From contig NC_060021.1 in NCBI RefSeq assembly GCF_021134715.1, positions 8,898,501-8,962,500 on the forward strand: DNA of 64,000 nt, given 5' to 3'. Below the pieces are notes generated by a model that did not search any database, had not been told where the DNA came from, and saw only the letters and a list, made by a program, of their open reading frames with translations. Made by a program: the position numbers and the translations under genes. This DNA is from Daphnia pulex. Lineage: Eukaryota; Arthropoda; Branchiopoda; Diplostraca; Daphniidae. This document shows positions 26,701 to 38,450 of the stretch, piece after piece (position 1 is the first letter of the stretch; each line of letters opens with the position of its first letter).

Positions 26701-29700
26701 GGCTGCGTCCAGGGCATACCTTTGCCCACTATTTCGTGGCAAAAGGCCGACGAAGTCATTGTCGAATCGGAGCGATTCAAAATGGAGAGCGCCGACGACG
26801 GAACGTTCAGTCTAACCATTTCAGATGTCCAGGAAACGGATTACGCCGAGTACACGGCCAAAGCCACTAGCGCCGTGGGAGAAAATTCGGCGGCGGCTGA
26901 ATTGACACTGACCAGTGAACCAGCAGCTCTTCTGGGCAACAAACTGCCAGTAGCCACTAAAGTAGACGAAGGCGAGCCACTGAAACTGTCATTGAAAGTG
27001 GGCGGAAGTCCCTTGCCCGAAGTCAAATGGTACAAGGATGGCAAGGAGCTCATTCCCGACGAGCGGATGACCATCACTTTACTACCGGATGGAACTGCCG
27101 AGTTGGAAATAGCTTCAGCCGATTCTGGCAGAGATTCCGGCCAGTACAAGATGGTAGCTGTGAACCCAACTGGCGAAGTTAGCAGCGAGACGGCCGTTGA
27201 TGTCAAGAAGAAACCCAAGAAGGGCACAATCGACGAAGCTCTTCCGGATGCAGTGACGGCCGTGGAAAACGAGCCGTTGAAATTGACGGCCCGCGTTTCT
27301 GGTCACCCCAAACCCGAAGTCAAGTGGATGAAAGACGGCCGACCTATTCGCCCTGGCAGCAGCAACGCGATCTTGTCTCATCTGCCGGATGGCACCGTCA
27401 CTTTGGAGATTGAATGCGCCAAACTGGAAGATGCCGGCAAGTACAGCCTGTCGGTGGTGAACGATCTGGGCGAAAGCGAATGTGAAACGGCCGTTGAGAT
27501 CCAGCCAGCTCCCTCGGCGCCATTGTTTGTCTCACCTCTATTCGCCGTTAAGGGAACTGAAGGCTTCCCCGTGCGGATGGAGGCTAAATGTAGAGGCTTC
27601 CCTTACCCGGCCATCACATGGATGAAGGATGGCAAGAAACTAAAACACTTTGCCGGAGACGCCAGCAAGAAACCCGAACCCGATAGCACGGTGCGTCTGA
27701 GCCTTACGTCTGCCGATCCATCTGATGCCGGAGAGTACACTGCCTGCGCCCGCAACAGTTTTGGCGAGGCTAAATCGTCGGCTAAAATGGATATCCGTCC
27801 TCGCAAATCAGATGGACCGGAAGCAGCTGCGTCCGTTCTAACCGGACCGCGTGACACTGTCGTCGACGAAGGATCGCCTCTGAAATTGTCGGCCGTCATT
27901 GGCGGTAATCCGATCCCTGATGTCTTCTGGTCCCTCAATGGCGAACTGGTTGACGATTCCCGTTGCCTGGTGACCATCGACGGCGATAAAATCACGTTGG
28001 AAGTTGAGAAAGCGGACAAGAAGATCGACGAGGGAGAATACGAAATCAGTGTGTCCAACGAGCTGGGCACGGCCGAGTCTAAAGCCAAAGTCACCGTCAA
28101 GAAGATCTTCTCTGCTCCTTCGTTCGTACAAAGATTCTCGGACCTGCAGCAGTTGCCCGGCTACGACTGCAAGTTCATGGCCAAAATCAGCGGTCTGCCC
28201 AAACCAACCGTCGCCTGGACTTTCAACGGAGATGAAATTGCCGAGTCGGAAAAGTACAAGATCAAACGAGACGGAGATATGTGCGTTTTGTTCGTTCGCG
28301 ACTGCGCTCCCGATCGGGCCGGTCGCTATGCCTGCATCCTAACCAATGCGGAAGGTGAGGACCGTTGCGAGGCCCAACTGGAAGTGGTGGACAAGATTGA
28401 GAAGAAGGAAAAGGAGGAAGCTCCTCATTTCTTGAAACGCATCGGAGATTGCGAAGTCTACGAAGGAATGACGGCCAAGTTTACGGCCTGCGCTTCCGGA
28501 TTCCCCGAGCCCGAGCACGAATGGTTCCGCAACGGACAGAAGTTGACGGCTGGCGGGCGGATGAAAATGGAAAAAGAGGGCAATGGCCTTCTGCGCTTGA
28601 CCATCAAATTCGTGGAGGAAGCGGATGTCGGCGAATATTCGTTGCGGGCGTTTAACCGTTCGGGTGAAGCGACATGCTCGGCCGAATTGAGTTTCGACAC
28701 TCTCGACAGCCGACCCAAAAAGCCGGTCGGCGATCAGTACGCCGATTTCGACAAATTCCGCAACACTGGCGCTCCTGTGCCTCTGCCGGATCGCCCCATC
28801 ATCCATTTGATCCACGATCGCTACCTGACCCTCTCCTGGAAGCCTTCGGTGCCCATTGGTCCGCGCATTCCCGTCACTTATCACGTGGAAATGTGCGAAT
28901 GCCCAGATGGCGACTGGCAAAAGGTAATTTCAGATCAATTACGGAATGAAAGTTCATTCATTACACGTTTTTTTTTTTAAATCAGGTTCGTTCGGGAATC
29001 AAAGGATGTAGCTGTGACATCCGCAGTTTGGATCCGTACCGCGATTACCGATTCCGCATTCGCGTGGAGAATCAGTACGGAGTATCGGATCCTTCACCCT
29101 ACAATTCAACCAGCCGGGACAAGCTCTCGCTCGAGCCCATTGCCCGTCAGCGGTTCCTCGAACCGGGCGTCACCTACAATCCCGATAGTTCCTGCTACTT
29201 CCCCAAAGACTTTGATCTTGATCGTCCTCCTCACGACGGATACACTCACGCCCCTCGCTTTTTGCGCCAGGTAAAAATTAACGCATTTAATTTTGAATTC
29301 ATAATAAAGTTCATTGATTTGATTTGTAATGTACAGGATACGGACGCTCAATACGGAATCAAGAACCAAAGCGCTTCGCTCTTCTGGTACGTTTACGGTT
29401 ACCCGAAACCGACCGTCAAATTCTTCTTCAACGACGAGCCAATCGAAATGGGCGGCCGTTACGACTTCTCTTATCTGCGCAACGGCCAGCTGACGCTGTT
29501 TGTTAACCGCATGCTGGACAGAGATGCCGGCATGTACGAGGCGGTTGCCACCAATCCGTTTGGTGAGGCCAGGCAGCAAATTAAACTGGAAGTAGCCGAA
29601 CATCCGCGCTTCATCGTCCGGCCGGAAGAGAACATCTTCGTCACCCGCAAGCCCGGCCGGCTCCAATGTCGCATCACTGGCTATCCAGAATGCGAGGTAG

Positions 29701-32700
29701 TTTGATGTTGTTTTAAAAATTGATCCTTCCGTCCCCGTATTGAAATTTTTTTCGATTTTCAGGTCAAGTGGTACAAGGATTGGCTCCCAGTGGCCCCATC
29801 CAGCCGCATCAAGATGCAGCACATAATACCCGACACGTACATTTTGGTTATCGACGACGTCATCAGCAAGGACGAGGGACTCTACTCGGTTGTGGCTCGT
29901 AATCCGGCCGGAGCTGTTTCGGCGTCAGCCATGATTCACGTGGAGGACAACGAGGACGAGTTCGCCTACCGCACCTATCACAGGGGACGAAACGTCAAGG
30001 CCAAACAGGTGGACAACAACCGCATCTTTGGCGATTATTACGACCTGGGAGACGAGCTGGGCCGTGGCACGCAGGGAGTGACGTACCACAGCGTGGAGCG
30101 ATCCACTGGTCGCAGTTTGGCGGCGAAAATCATGACCGGAACTGGACCAGAACTGCGATCTCGCATGACGGGCGAATTGGACATCATGAACCAGTTGAGT
30201 CACCAACGACTGGTCCGTCTCATCGACGCCTACGAGACAAAAGATTCGCTGACGCTCGTCTCCGAATTGGCCGGCGGCGGTGACTTGGTCGATGCTGTCA
30301 CTCGACGACCGCACATCACCGAAAGTGATATCGCCTACTACATCCGCCAAGTGTTGGAAGGACTTGGTCATATGCACAGTCACGGAATTGCTCATCTGGG
30401 ATTGACGCCCGGCGACCTTTTCCTAACGCGCCCCGATGGCGATGAGCTCAAGATCGGAGACTTTGGACTGGCCCGTCGCATCTACTCCAACAAATTGGCG
30501 TCTCTCGATTACGGAATGCCTGAATTTGTGGCTCCTGAGACTGCCAACGGCGAAGGAGTCGGTTACCCGGCCGACATGTGGTCCGTCGGTGTCATTACCT
30601 ACTTGTTCCTCTCGGGTATTTCGCCTTTCAGGGGAGAAACAGACCGAGATACTCTCCGCCGTGTCCAAGCCGGCCAGATCAACTTTGATCCGGAAGCCTT
30701 TAGCAACATCTCCAGCGAGGCCACTGATTTCGTGACGAAATTGCTCGTCTTCAAAGCCGATGGCCGTCTCACTCTCGAGGAGGTACGTTTTACATTAAAT
30801 TTTACAATATTTGTCCATTTACGAATGAATGTGTTGCAACAGGCGCTGAAACATCCTTGGCTGAAACAAGCGGATCGTCGTTTTGCGACCGATGGACCCT
30901 CGGCTTATTCGATCCCGACGGAGCGACTCAAGACCTACTACGAGCGTCACTATCGCGATTGGTACGGCAACGCGTCCTGCCGCACTTGGTACCGTCGCCG
31001 CCCACTCAGCGGCGCATTCACGCATCCGTCCTGCATGGTCTACCCGCCGGGCGAGGAGTACACGCCGAGACAGACACCTGAACCCCGCCGTACATCCATC
31101 AAAACTGAGGTACAGAGTTATTGAATGGAAGGAATGGCGGATGAATCTGATTGTTTTTGCATTAAAAATTTAGATGAAGAGTTTCGAGCATCCGGAAATT
31201 GGCGGTGGTGTGGCGTCAAGCGAAAGCCACTACCAGTACGGCCCGGATACTTATTTGTTGCAGCTGCGCGATGTCGACTTCCCAGTCCGCCTGCGTCAGT
31301 ACATGAAGGTGGCCGGAAACAGGAGCTCTTCATTCGCTATGCGGATGCAAGACAACGACTACGCCTTGCCGATGATTTACGAACGTCGTCGTTTCACGGA
31401 TCTTATGGACGAGCAAATTGATGACGAGGCTCGTCGCGCCCGCCGCCAGTTCCGCTACGCCAACGACACCGGCCCGTTGCAGTACTACCACCCGAATCGT
31501 CGGCTCAAAAACGAGCTGGGCGTCCGTGACGAAGCTCACACTGAAGCCGACGCCATGTTGGAGGTGAAGAGAAACGGCCACGTCCCGTTCATGCGCGAGA
31601 AACCCAGAACGGTGGCCATGGTGGACAAACAATCGGTTCAGTTCTCTTGCTTGGCCGTCGGTGAGCCCCAACCGTCCGTCCAGTGGTTCAAGGGTGACCA
31701 ACTCATCCTGCCCGATCATCGGATTACAATCAGCCACAGCGCCGATACGGGCGTTTCGATCCTGAAATTCGATCCGGCCCACGATTACGATTGCGGAATT
31801 TACAAGGCCGTGGCTAGAAACAAGGTGGGCCAGACCGTCGCCAAGGCCCGTTTGGTCATGGGAGATATCCCGATGGAACCCGACAGTCCGGAAGCCACTG
31901 ACATCTCCGACACTGAGATCCTCCTGCGCTGGAAAGTGCCCAGGCAGGACGGCAATTCGACCGTCATCTGCTACAGTTTGCAGCAGAAGGAAGCGACAGC
32001 CAACGAGTGGACTGATGTGGCCGATAACATCGACCACGAATTCTTCCTGGTGCGCAACCTCAGCCCCAACACCGACTACCAGTTCCGTCTGGCGGCTCGC
32101 AACAAATTTGGATGGAGCGATAGGAGCATCGGGACTCAGTCTGTGAGTACCAAGGAGCCGGGAAGTCCTCGCGTGTCCGTCACAAGAGCTATGAAGTATC
32201 TGCAACAGTTGACCGAATCTGGCCAGCAGCTGTTCCTGGACGGCACTGGATCCATCGACGCTTCTGCCGCCACCGACTACACGGTGGAAATGGAAGAAAT
32301 GAGGAAACCCGTCAAAACCAGCCCGCCCACCGACGACTTGAAATTCATTGCCGAAATCAACCGAGGCCGATTTTCACTCATCGCCAAATGCGCCGACAAG
32401 GAAGGCAACCGGATGTACGCCGCCAAAATCGTCAAGAAAGACGGTGACAGTCTGCAAGAGATGAACATCTTGCGTGGCCTCTGTCACGAACGCATCGTCT
32501 CACTGCACCAGGCCTACGAAAGTGGCGAGTTTCTGGTGTCCGTCTTGGAAAAGTTGCAAGGCGTCGACGTTCTGACTTGTCTATCGCAGCGTCACGAGTA
32601 CACGGAAAATATGGTGGCATCCATCATCTCGCAAGTGCTGGATGGACTCCAGTACCTCCACTGGCGCGGTTTGAGTCATCTCGACCTGCAGCCGGACAAC

Positions 32701-33342
32701 GTCTTACTCATGTCGGCCCGCAGCATCGACGTCAAACTGTGCGATTTCGGCTGCGCCCAACTCACCTCTAAGCTGGGCGGCACAATGGCCCCTGCTGACC
32801 GCTCCTACCTACACTTCACGGCGCCAGAGATCCTGAACGAGGAGCCGGCTTTCCCGCAGAGCGACATCTGGTCCCTTGGCGTCCTCACTTACGTCCTCCT
32901 GTCGGGCGTGTCGCCATTCAGGTACTTGTTTTTATTTTTCCTCCCCTATTATTTCAGTTCGTTAATTAATGCTCATCATTTGGCTATTTTTTAAATTATA
33001 GCGGCGAGAACGATGAAGAAACACAGCAAAATATTACGTACGTCCGTTTCCGATTCGAACCTCTTTACAAGGAGATAAGCATGGAAGCTACTCGTTTCAT
33101 CATGTTGGTCTTCAAACGGGCGCCAAAGTATTTCATATTTAGTTAAATATCTCTTGAATTTCTCATTATTTTTGTATTGGGTTCACAGCAAGCGACCAAC
33201 AACAGAGGAATGCCTAGAGCACCGCTGGTTCCAGCCCAGTGAACACATGCTCAAGAAACGTGAACGGGCTTCTTTCCTCGGCAACAGACTCAAAGTAGAT
33301 TTCGATTCTTTAAACGATCTGTTTGAGTTGGACTTCCTGTAA
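14764..33342 (+). CDS. Unc-89: Unc-89/obscurin giant muscle M-line protein, complete
   Basis: Thirty-three exons: 14764-14797, 14862-15013, 15859-15953, 16295-16600, 16670-16840, 16917-16986, 17067-17162, 20175-20267, 20334-20498, 21405-21542, 21620-21788, 21861-22223, 22398-22559, 22688-23072, 23139-23320, 23392-23868, 23942-24422, 24487-24593, 24658-25017, 25090-25371, 25435-25543, 25616-25788, 25862-25982, 26041-26200, 26262-26383, 26445-28923, 28986-29270, 29337-29696, 29763-30782, 30843-31109, 31174-32921, 33002-33127, 33189-33342. They sum to 11,412 nt, 3,803 codons plus stop, with no internal stop. Order: low-complexity N-terminus (1-195), RhoGEF/DH (about 196-394), PH (about 395-500), 18 Ig domains, FN3, two Ig, kinase 1, Ig, FN3, kinase 2. 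Drosophila Unc-89 has the same Ig, FN3 and kinase numbers. Unc-89/obscurin organises the sarcomeric M-line and signals through Rho. The acceptor at 22398 is weak (AAAAAG) but keeps the frame. No N-terminal SH3 domain was found. Confidence 0.93.
17163..20174 (+). other. Large intron within Unc-89 DH domain
   Basis: This 3-kb intron interrupts the DH coding sequence, while neighbouring introns are mostly under 100 bp. It contains a perfect MEF2 consensus (18567-18576), a 146-codon open frame near its 5' end without splice partners or similarity, and polypurine stretches. It may host a muscle enhancer or an internal promoter; that is inference from size and the MEF2 match. Confidence 0.4.
18567..18576. 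promoter_or_regulatory. Candidate MEF2 site in Unc-89 intron
   Basis: CTAAATTTAG is a perfect palindromic match to the MEF2 consensus YTAWWWWTAR. It lies in the large intron of a muscle gene. A single 10-bp match in 3 kb of AT-rich intron can arise by chance, so this is only a candidate. Confidence 0.3.
22688..28717 (+). other. Unc-89: Unc-89 array of 18 Ig (I-set) domains
   Basis: Eighteen consecutive I-set Ig domains precede the first FN3. Most show the W[YFVLM]KDG C-strand motif and a DxGxYxxxxxNxxGE F-G hairpin. Many lack one or both disulphide Cys, as is usual for intracellular muscle Ig domains. Ig12-Ig18 sit in a single uninterrupted 2.5-kb exon (26445-28923), whereas earlier domains are split over many small exons. 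Ig3 (from 23392) is short at its N-terminal side: only about 24 residues lie before its Trp, against about 36 in its neighbours. Confidence 0.85.
30020..30880 (+). other. Unc-89: Unc-89 kinase domain 1, predicted pseudokinase
   Basis: The domain runs from about residue 2785 to 3050. It keeps the glycine loop (LGRGTQGVTY), the VAIK-type lysine (AAKIM), DFG (IGDFGLA) and APE (FVAPE). The catalytic-loop HRD is replaced by HLG (AHLGLTPGDLF), so the catalytic Asp is missing and the following Asn position is Asp. It is therefore expected to be inactive or strongly impaired and to act as a scaffold. The first of the two kinases is also predicted to be the degenerate one in the Drosophila protein. 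Confidence 0.82.
31590..32175 (+). other. Unc-89: Unc-89 inter-kinase Ig21 and FN3-2
   Basis: Between the kinases lies a linker rich in Arg, Asp and Tyr. It is followed by an Ig domain (PFMREKPRTVAMV start, VQWFKGD C-strand, DCGIYKAVARN F-strand) and an FN3 domain (LLRWKVPRQDG, NTDYQFRLAARNKFGWS). The Ig-FN3-kinase order is the one shared with titin, twitchin and obscurin kinase regions. Confidence 0.82.
32340..33250 (+). other. Unc-89: Unc-89 kinase domain 2, catalytic residues present
   Basis: The domain runs from about residue 3518 to 3780. It has an atypical glycine loop (INRGRFSLI), a lysine in YAAKIV, a catalytic loop HLDLQPDNVLL with Asp and Asn intact, DFG (CDFGCAQ) and APE (FTAPE). 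It closes with RPTTEECLEHRWF, typical of the MLCK/titin kinase group. It is predicted to be active or able to bind ATP. About 30 residues follow to the stop, and no long C-terminal regulatory tail is visible. Confidence 0.8.
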
Positions 33343-34185
33343 TGGTTTCTTTTGTACCGTATCTTATCATAGGCATATTCGGATGAGTATCACCAACAAA
33401 GGAGTCAGCAATCCACGAAATGCGAAGAGCTTCTTTCTTCATTCGGGCTGGGCTTTGGTCGATCCACCAGCTGCGAGACGGACATTTTTACAACGTACTG
33501 AAAACAACAACAACAGATCAACAGCGACGATTGTCAAGCAAAAGGCGTTTCAAATCTGATTTTCAATATCAATATTTTTTGTTTTCACGCTCGTGTCACA
33601 TTATGATATGTAACGGTAGTTTTCACAACTTTTCTGGTCACGGTTTTTGGCAAAGTTTTGTCGTTAAAACAATTTTCATATCAAAAGCAGTGATTATGTA
33701 CTAGACTTTCTTGTTTTGGCCTACCAAAATAAGAAAGAAAAACTGTGTTTACCATTTATCAATTTGACTTGGTCAAAAACTACTTACTATCCTACTCAGC
33801 AATAACTGTAAAACAAAGTGGGAAAACGGTGACAGACTGCTTGAGGATTCTATTACTCCTATTAGAAACTGGTGACCAATTGGAAGAGCGCCCCTGAATT
33901 GGTATTATTAATTAAAATTGTTGGAAATTTATTATTTATGGGAGATACAGATGAAAAATGATTGAAAAATATATAACAAGTGAAAAAAAATTTTAAAAAT
34001 TATTAGAATAGTACTTCATAATGCACTCGATAGCTGATGCTAAGGGCTGTCACTAGGTGGCTAAATATTTCAGTGTGTTTAGGGATTTAACTGTTCAGCC
34101 AGGGAAGTGGGGGGGGGGGGGGGTCATCAAATTGCCGATATCAGCAGACGACATCCCATCCAATAGTTCTTTTTCTTCAAGGCTC
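33343..34185 (+). other. Unc-89 3' flank and UTR
   Basis: AT-rich sequence follows the Unc-89 stop and presumably holds its 3' UTR. There is no clear canonical AATAAA close to the stop. A G-run of about 15 bases lies at 34109-34123. No coding signal is seen. Confidence 0.45.
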
Positions 34186-37100
34186 TGTCCGAGATGGTTA
34201 CCTTAGCCATTGGCTCATGGCGGGGCACTTTCTTTCCTGACTTTTTTCGCAAATGGTAATTCCTGTTTTATTCTTTAAGGTTATTGATTATTGAATTTTA
34301 ATTTTGTGTGTGCCTTTTGTTTAATTTACGGGTTGCATGTTAAAGACTGTTCCTTAATTGAGTTTGTATTGTTTTATTAACAGCCTGGTAAAGTCTGAGC
34401 TTCTTCATTGCACTACGTGCACATGATCGCTGCCTTGTTCTGAAGAGGGTCTCTAACTCTACTATATTGCAAGACAAATGAGATTAAAAGAAGAAATTTG
34501 AAAAGGTAATCAAGTACTGCAAGCTGAACTGAGAAGGCAATCAATTAGCATTTTTTTCTTGATGTCGAAGACAAGTGGCGTGTTGTCTTCCATCTTGTCT
34601 CCGTCTTGGCTTCCATGAAAGACAGCTTTTGTGAAAAGTTTTTTGTTAGTTGGTAATGAATCACAACAGACGGGGTTAGAATTTTGCTTAAATTTAAGTC
34701 TACGTATGTCAGCTACATATGCTTGTTCTTTGCTTAGAATTAACTCTGGTTGTGCATTAAACTCTTGATATAGATTTGACAAGTACTTCCTTTTAAGAGC
34801 TTTTGGTGAAAATTAATCAGCTTGTGTCGAGTGGGTTAGCAATTTGCTTAAATTGAAGGATACATATGTGTGCTACTTGTGTTTGCTTTGAATTAACTAG
34901 GTTTGTGCAATTAACTCTTGAAATAGACTCAACAAGTATGTTCTTCTAGATAAGACAACTTGTGAAAAAAAGTCAGCTTGTGAAGAGATGAAAAGAAATA
35001 GTATCAATTCGAACATAACTTTTTTTTTCTTTTAATATTTGAAAATATCATGGGTTTGTTAATTTTTGTTTTGTTTTGTAGGTTTCCTTGTTCAGTTTGA
35101 ACTGTCAATGGTGTTGTCTGGTGTGCAGTTGTTTTGCAGTCATTCAGTCGAGAGATGCCCTGAGATGGATGATCAACTGCTGAGACTTTTCTAACATTGT
35201 CTTTTTCAATGGGGATGCTGTCCGAGAAGGTTTAGCTTTGCCATTACAGGCAAGTTTCTCTCTTGACATTATTAGTCTTAAAAATGGTAATAATTACTGT
35301 CTTTATTCCTTAAGGTTATTAAATTTAAATATTGTGTGTGGTAAACTTATGGGGATCATGGTTTTTAACTTGTACTTGCATGGCTAATTTCTAATAGTTC
35401 TTTAATCTAACGGTTTAATTTCTACGGTTATGAGGTCTGCTGTGCCTTTCCCTCAAAATGTCGTCTCTTGGTTCATGTTGCACGTTTCGTCACATTAAGA
35501 AGTACTTAAGAATAATAATAATAGAAAATAATGTTGATTAATTTTTTCTCAAGACTTTGTTTCTAAATTAAAATTCTATGACTTTGTTTCTGAAGTTAAT
35601 TGAGTTTTTATTTTTCTAGTAACAGCCTGGTGAAGTCCAAGCTTTTCATTACGTTACGTGTACGTGATCGCTTCCGTTAAATGCAGGTTCTTTAATAAGA
35701 GGGTCTCCGCCCTCTTAGACTTGTTGCAGCGAGCTCTGGTGAAGGATGTGGTGAGCTGTTGCATGACAACCATGTGCTTGTGTGGGGAAAGTGCTGCATG
35801 CTGTCTGTGGTATTGGTTGAGTTATTTTCATTGCCTTAACTATTAAGTGTTTGAATAATTCATTCTATGAAAGTTAGCTAAAGTTAAACTTGCAGTTTCT
35901 GTTTTGCTTTGTAAATTTTTTCATTGGAATTTTTTTCACATTTCAAAGTGTTCCGTTCATTGAAGTTCTTTTGCTCTATAGGTTTTCATTGCCAGTTAGA
36001 GTATGAGCTAATTATGTTGTTGGTCTGTGGTATGCAGTTCATGTTAAGGTAAAAGATTCCTTTCTTATCTATTGAATTTGAGACAATGGCAAGGTCTAAG
36101 CTTCATTGCTGTCATGTAGGTGGTTTTGTTGCAGCCGCTGCTGCTGAAAGGGAGTCCAAGTCGAGTTGAGCTGCAGCTTTTGAAACATTCAACAATGCTG
36201 GTGTTATTCTGAAATGTAAAATCAATGAAGACATCTTGAAATGGTAATTTGATGGTGATCAAAAGCATCTTTATTACGTTACGTTTACGTGATCGCCACC
36301 GTTTAATGAAGGTTTTCTAACTAAGAGGGTCTCTACTACATTTCAAGAAAACGTTGTGATGGAAATAGGAAATCTGAATGAAATACTAATAATGTAAGTA
36401 CTGATGAGATGAATCAAGGGTTAGTATCTTGCTTTAGTTTTTTTAAGTGTGTGTGCTACCAGTGTTTGTTTTTAGTTAAGAATTAGCTGAAGTTAAACAT
36501 TTACTTCTTGATTCAAATTACATAGCAACTAATAGGGTAATCCTGCTTATTAATAAGACAGCTTTAATGAAAAGATCTTAATAAGATGGTCGATGTTTGT
36601 CACCTTTTTTTACTTAACAGAAAAGAAATTGAGATTTCCTCTTTAAAAGCTGAAATGAAAGCGTCATGATGTGATGATCTTAGGCCATCTTTATATTTTC
36701 TCTAGTTAAATCATGTAAATCTCAAGTGTATAATTGCCTAACTGTTAAGTATTTGAAGCATTTATTTTACAATTGTAAAGATAAATTTGCATTTTCTGTT
36801 TTATTTTGAAAATTTAGGTTTCCATGGTCAGTTTGATGTTTGAGCTGTATTGTTGTGGCTGTTTGGTGTGGAGTGGTTTTCCAGGAGACATGTGTTTAAA
36901 AGGTGCTTGATGAGCAGACTTACATACAATGGGAAATTTAATATTTAACGGCAAAGATAAAATTGTTGTAGTTGATCAGTAGTCGTGTTGGCTTTAAGTC
37001 TTTCCCAGGGATAAAGCGGCTGATGTTGGTAACATCGCAATCTTATGCAACTGAGCCTTTCATAATTTCTACAGTGTTCGTGATCAATGTAAACTTCAAC

Positions 37101-38450
37101 ATTATTCTTCAAATATCTTAAAAGGTATTTTAGTTTTAGTTCATTAGGGTTTCTGAATGTACAAATGAAACAGATGTCTTTGTTTAAATGCTGAAGAAGA
37201 TTAAGAAGAACAGTGATAGAATACTCTTGTCAATCTGTCATGCCTGTGATATGTTTCTGTCTTTGTCACAGTCTTTTCCCAGTAGATTTTTTTCTCTGTT
37301 TGGAGTTGTTAAGCAATAGGAATTATGTAGATAATTGAAAATTGTTACCTAGTAGTTAGTACCTTGTTTTATAAATAGTAATCAAGCTTTTTTTTTCCAT
37401 GTAGGATTAATGGCTTGGTGAGATTGAGCTTTTTCATGGCAGTCAAATGTCCGCATGGAATTGTTGCAGCAGCTGGTGAAGGTTGTAGTGAGCTGTTGCA
37501 TGATGACCATGTGCTGGTGTGGGGAAGTGCTGCATGCTGTCTGGTGTTGGTTTGAATTATTTTCATTGCCTTAACTACTAAGTGGTTGAATCATTCATTC
37601 TATAATTCTTGGCTGAAGTTAAACTTGCAATTCTTGTTTTTCTTTGTAAATTTTGTCATTGGAATTCTTTTCACATCTAACGTCATTCTGTTCATTGATA
37701 TTCTTTTGTTCTGTAGGTTTCCATCGTCAGTTAGATGTGTGAGCTAATTATGTTGCTCTTTTGTGTGCAGTTCATGTTCAGGTCAGTGATTCCCTTCTCT
37801 TATCTATTGATGAATTTGAGAAAATGGCAAAGTCCAAGCTTTGTGTGTCATGTAGGTGTTTTTGTTGCAGCCAGCTGGTGAAAGGGGGTTAAAGTTGTGT
37901 AGAGCTGTAGCTTATTGTAGCAGTCAACAATGCTGGTGTTATTCTGAAGTGCAACATCAATGAAGACATTCTGAAATGGTAATTGTATTTTGATTGTGAT
38001 TTTGGGTTATTACTGGGGAAGTTTCACAAAGTCTAATTAGAATATTATAATGGGTTTAGAGTTCTTCTGAATAGATAGCTGCTTGCTCAACTAGCTTTTA
38101 CTTCATTGTAATTTTCTTTTTAATTTAACAAGAACATTTTATTCTCTTTTACAATACTTCTGATATGACCTTTTATTGTGATTTTAAACATCTGTTGCTG
38201 CTCGGGTTTGATTTATTTTTAATTTAAACTTAATACGACTTTTCTTGTTTTCCATTACATTTTTTTATAGCTGGTGCAGGCTTAATTTTTAATTAATGAT
38301 TTTCTTTCTTCTCAACAAGATTTGGTGACAATGTGATCAACAATATGCTGAATGGAGTCTATGCTGTTTTTGTTATCAAGGAGTGGAGAAGTAAGACTAA
38401 GCAAGGCTGCAAGAAAATGAAATGGTAATTTGACTTGAGATGTTATTTGT
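34186..38450. repeat. Old tandem array of modular AT-rich repeats
   Basis: Diverged blocks recur in the same order. Block A (tccgagatggtt ... aaatggtaat ... ttaaggttatt) is at 34186-34320 and 35218-35340. Block B (cctggtaaagtc ... gatcgctgcc ... gagggtctc) is at 34383-34460, 35625-35715 and 36265-36340. The long block 35721-36255 recurs at 37461-37990 (offset about 1,740 bp). It includes gttgcagc, gagctaattatgttg, and aatgctggtgttattctg followed by aaatggtaatt. Copies are separated by small indels and substitutions, so the array is old. No open reading frame persists. Several blocks end in donor-like ATGGTAATTT or begin with acceptor-like TAGGTTTC. Confidence 0.65.
34687..34990. repeat. Tandem pair of about 162-bp repeats
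   Basis: The stretch from gcttaaatttaagtctac (about 34687) to cagcttgtgtcgag recurs directly from gcttaaattgaaggatac (about 34849) to cagcttgtgaagag. Both copies share gaattaact, ttaactcttga and caagta in order. A third, weaker copy is visible at about 36425-36580. Confidence 0.55.

Noticed and set aside
26841-28339. Long antisense frames opposite the Unc-89 Ig exons
   Set aside because: They are mirror artefacts of codon bias in a GC-richer coding exon.
36660-36710. C/D snoRNA candidate (GTGATGA box)
   Set aside because: No CTGA D box at a suitable distance and no terminal stem was found.
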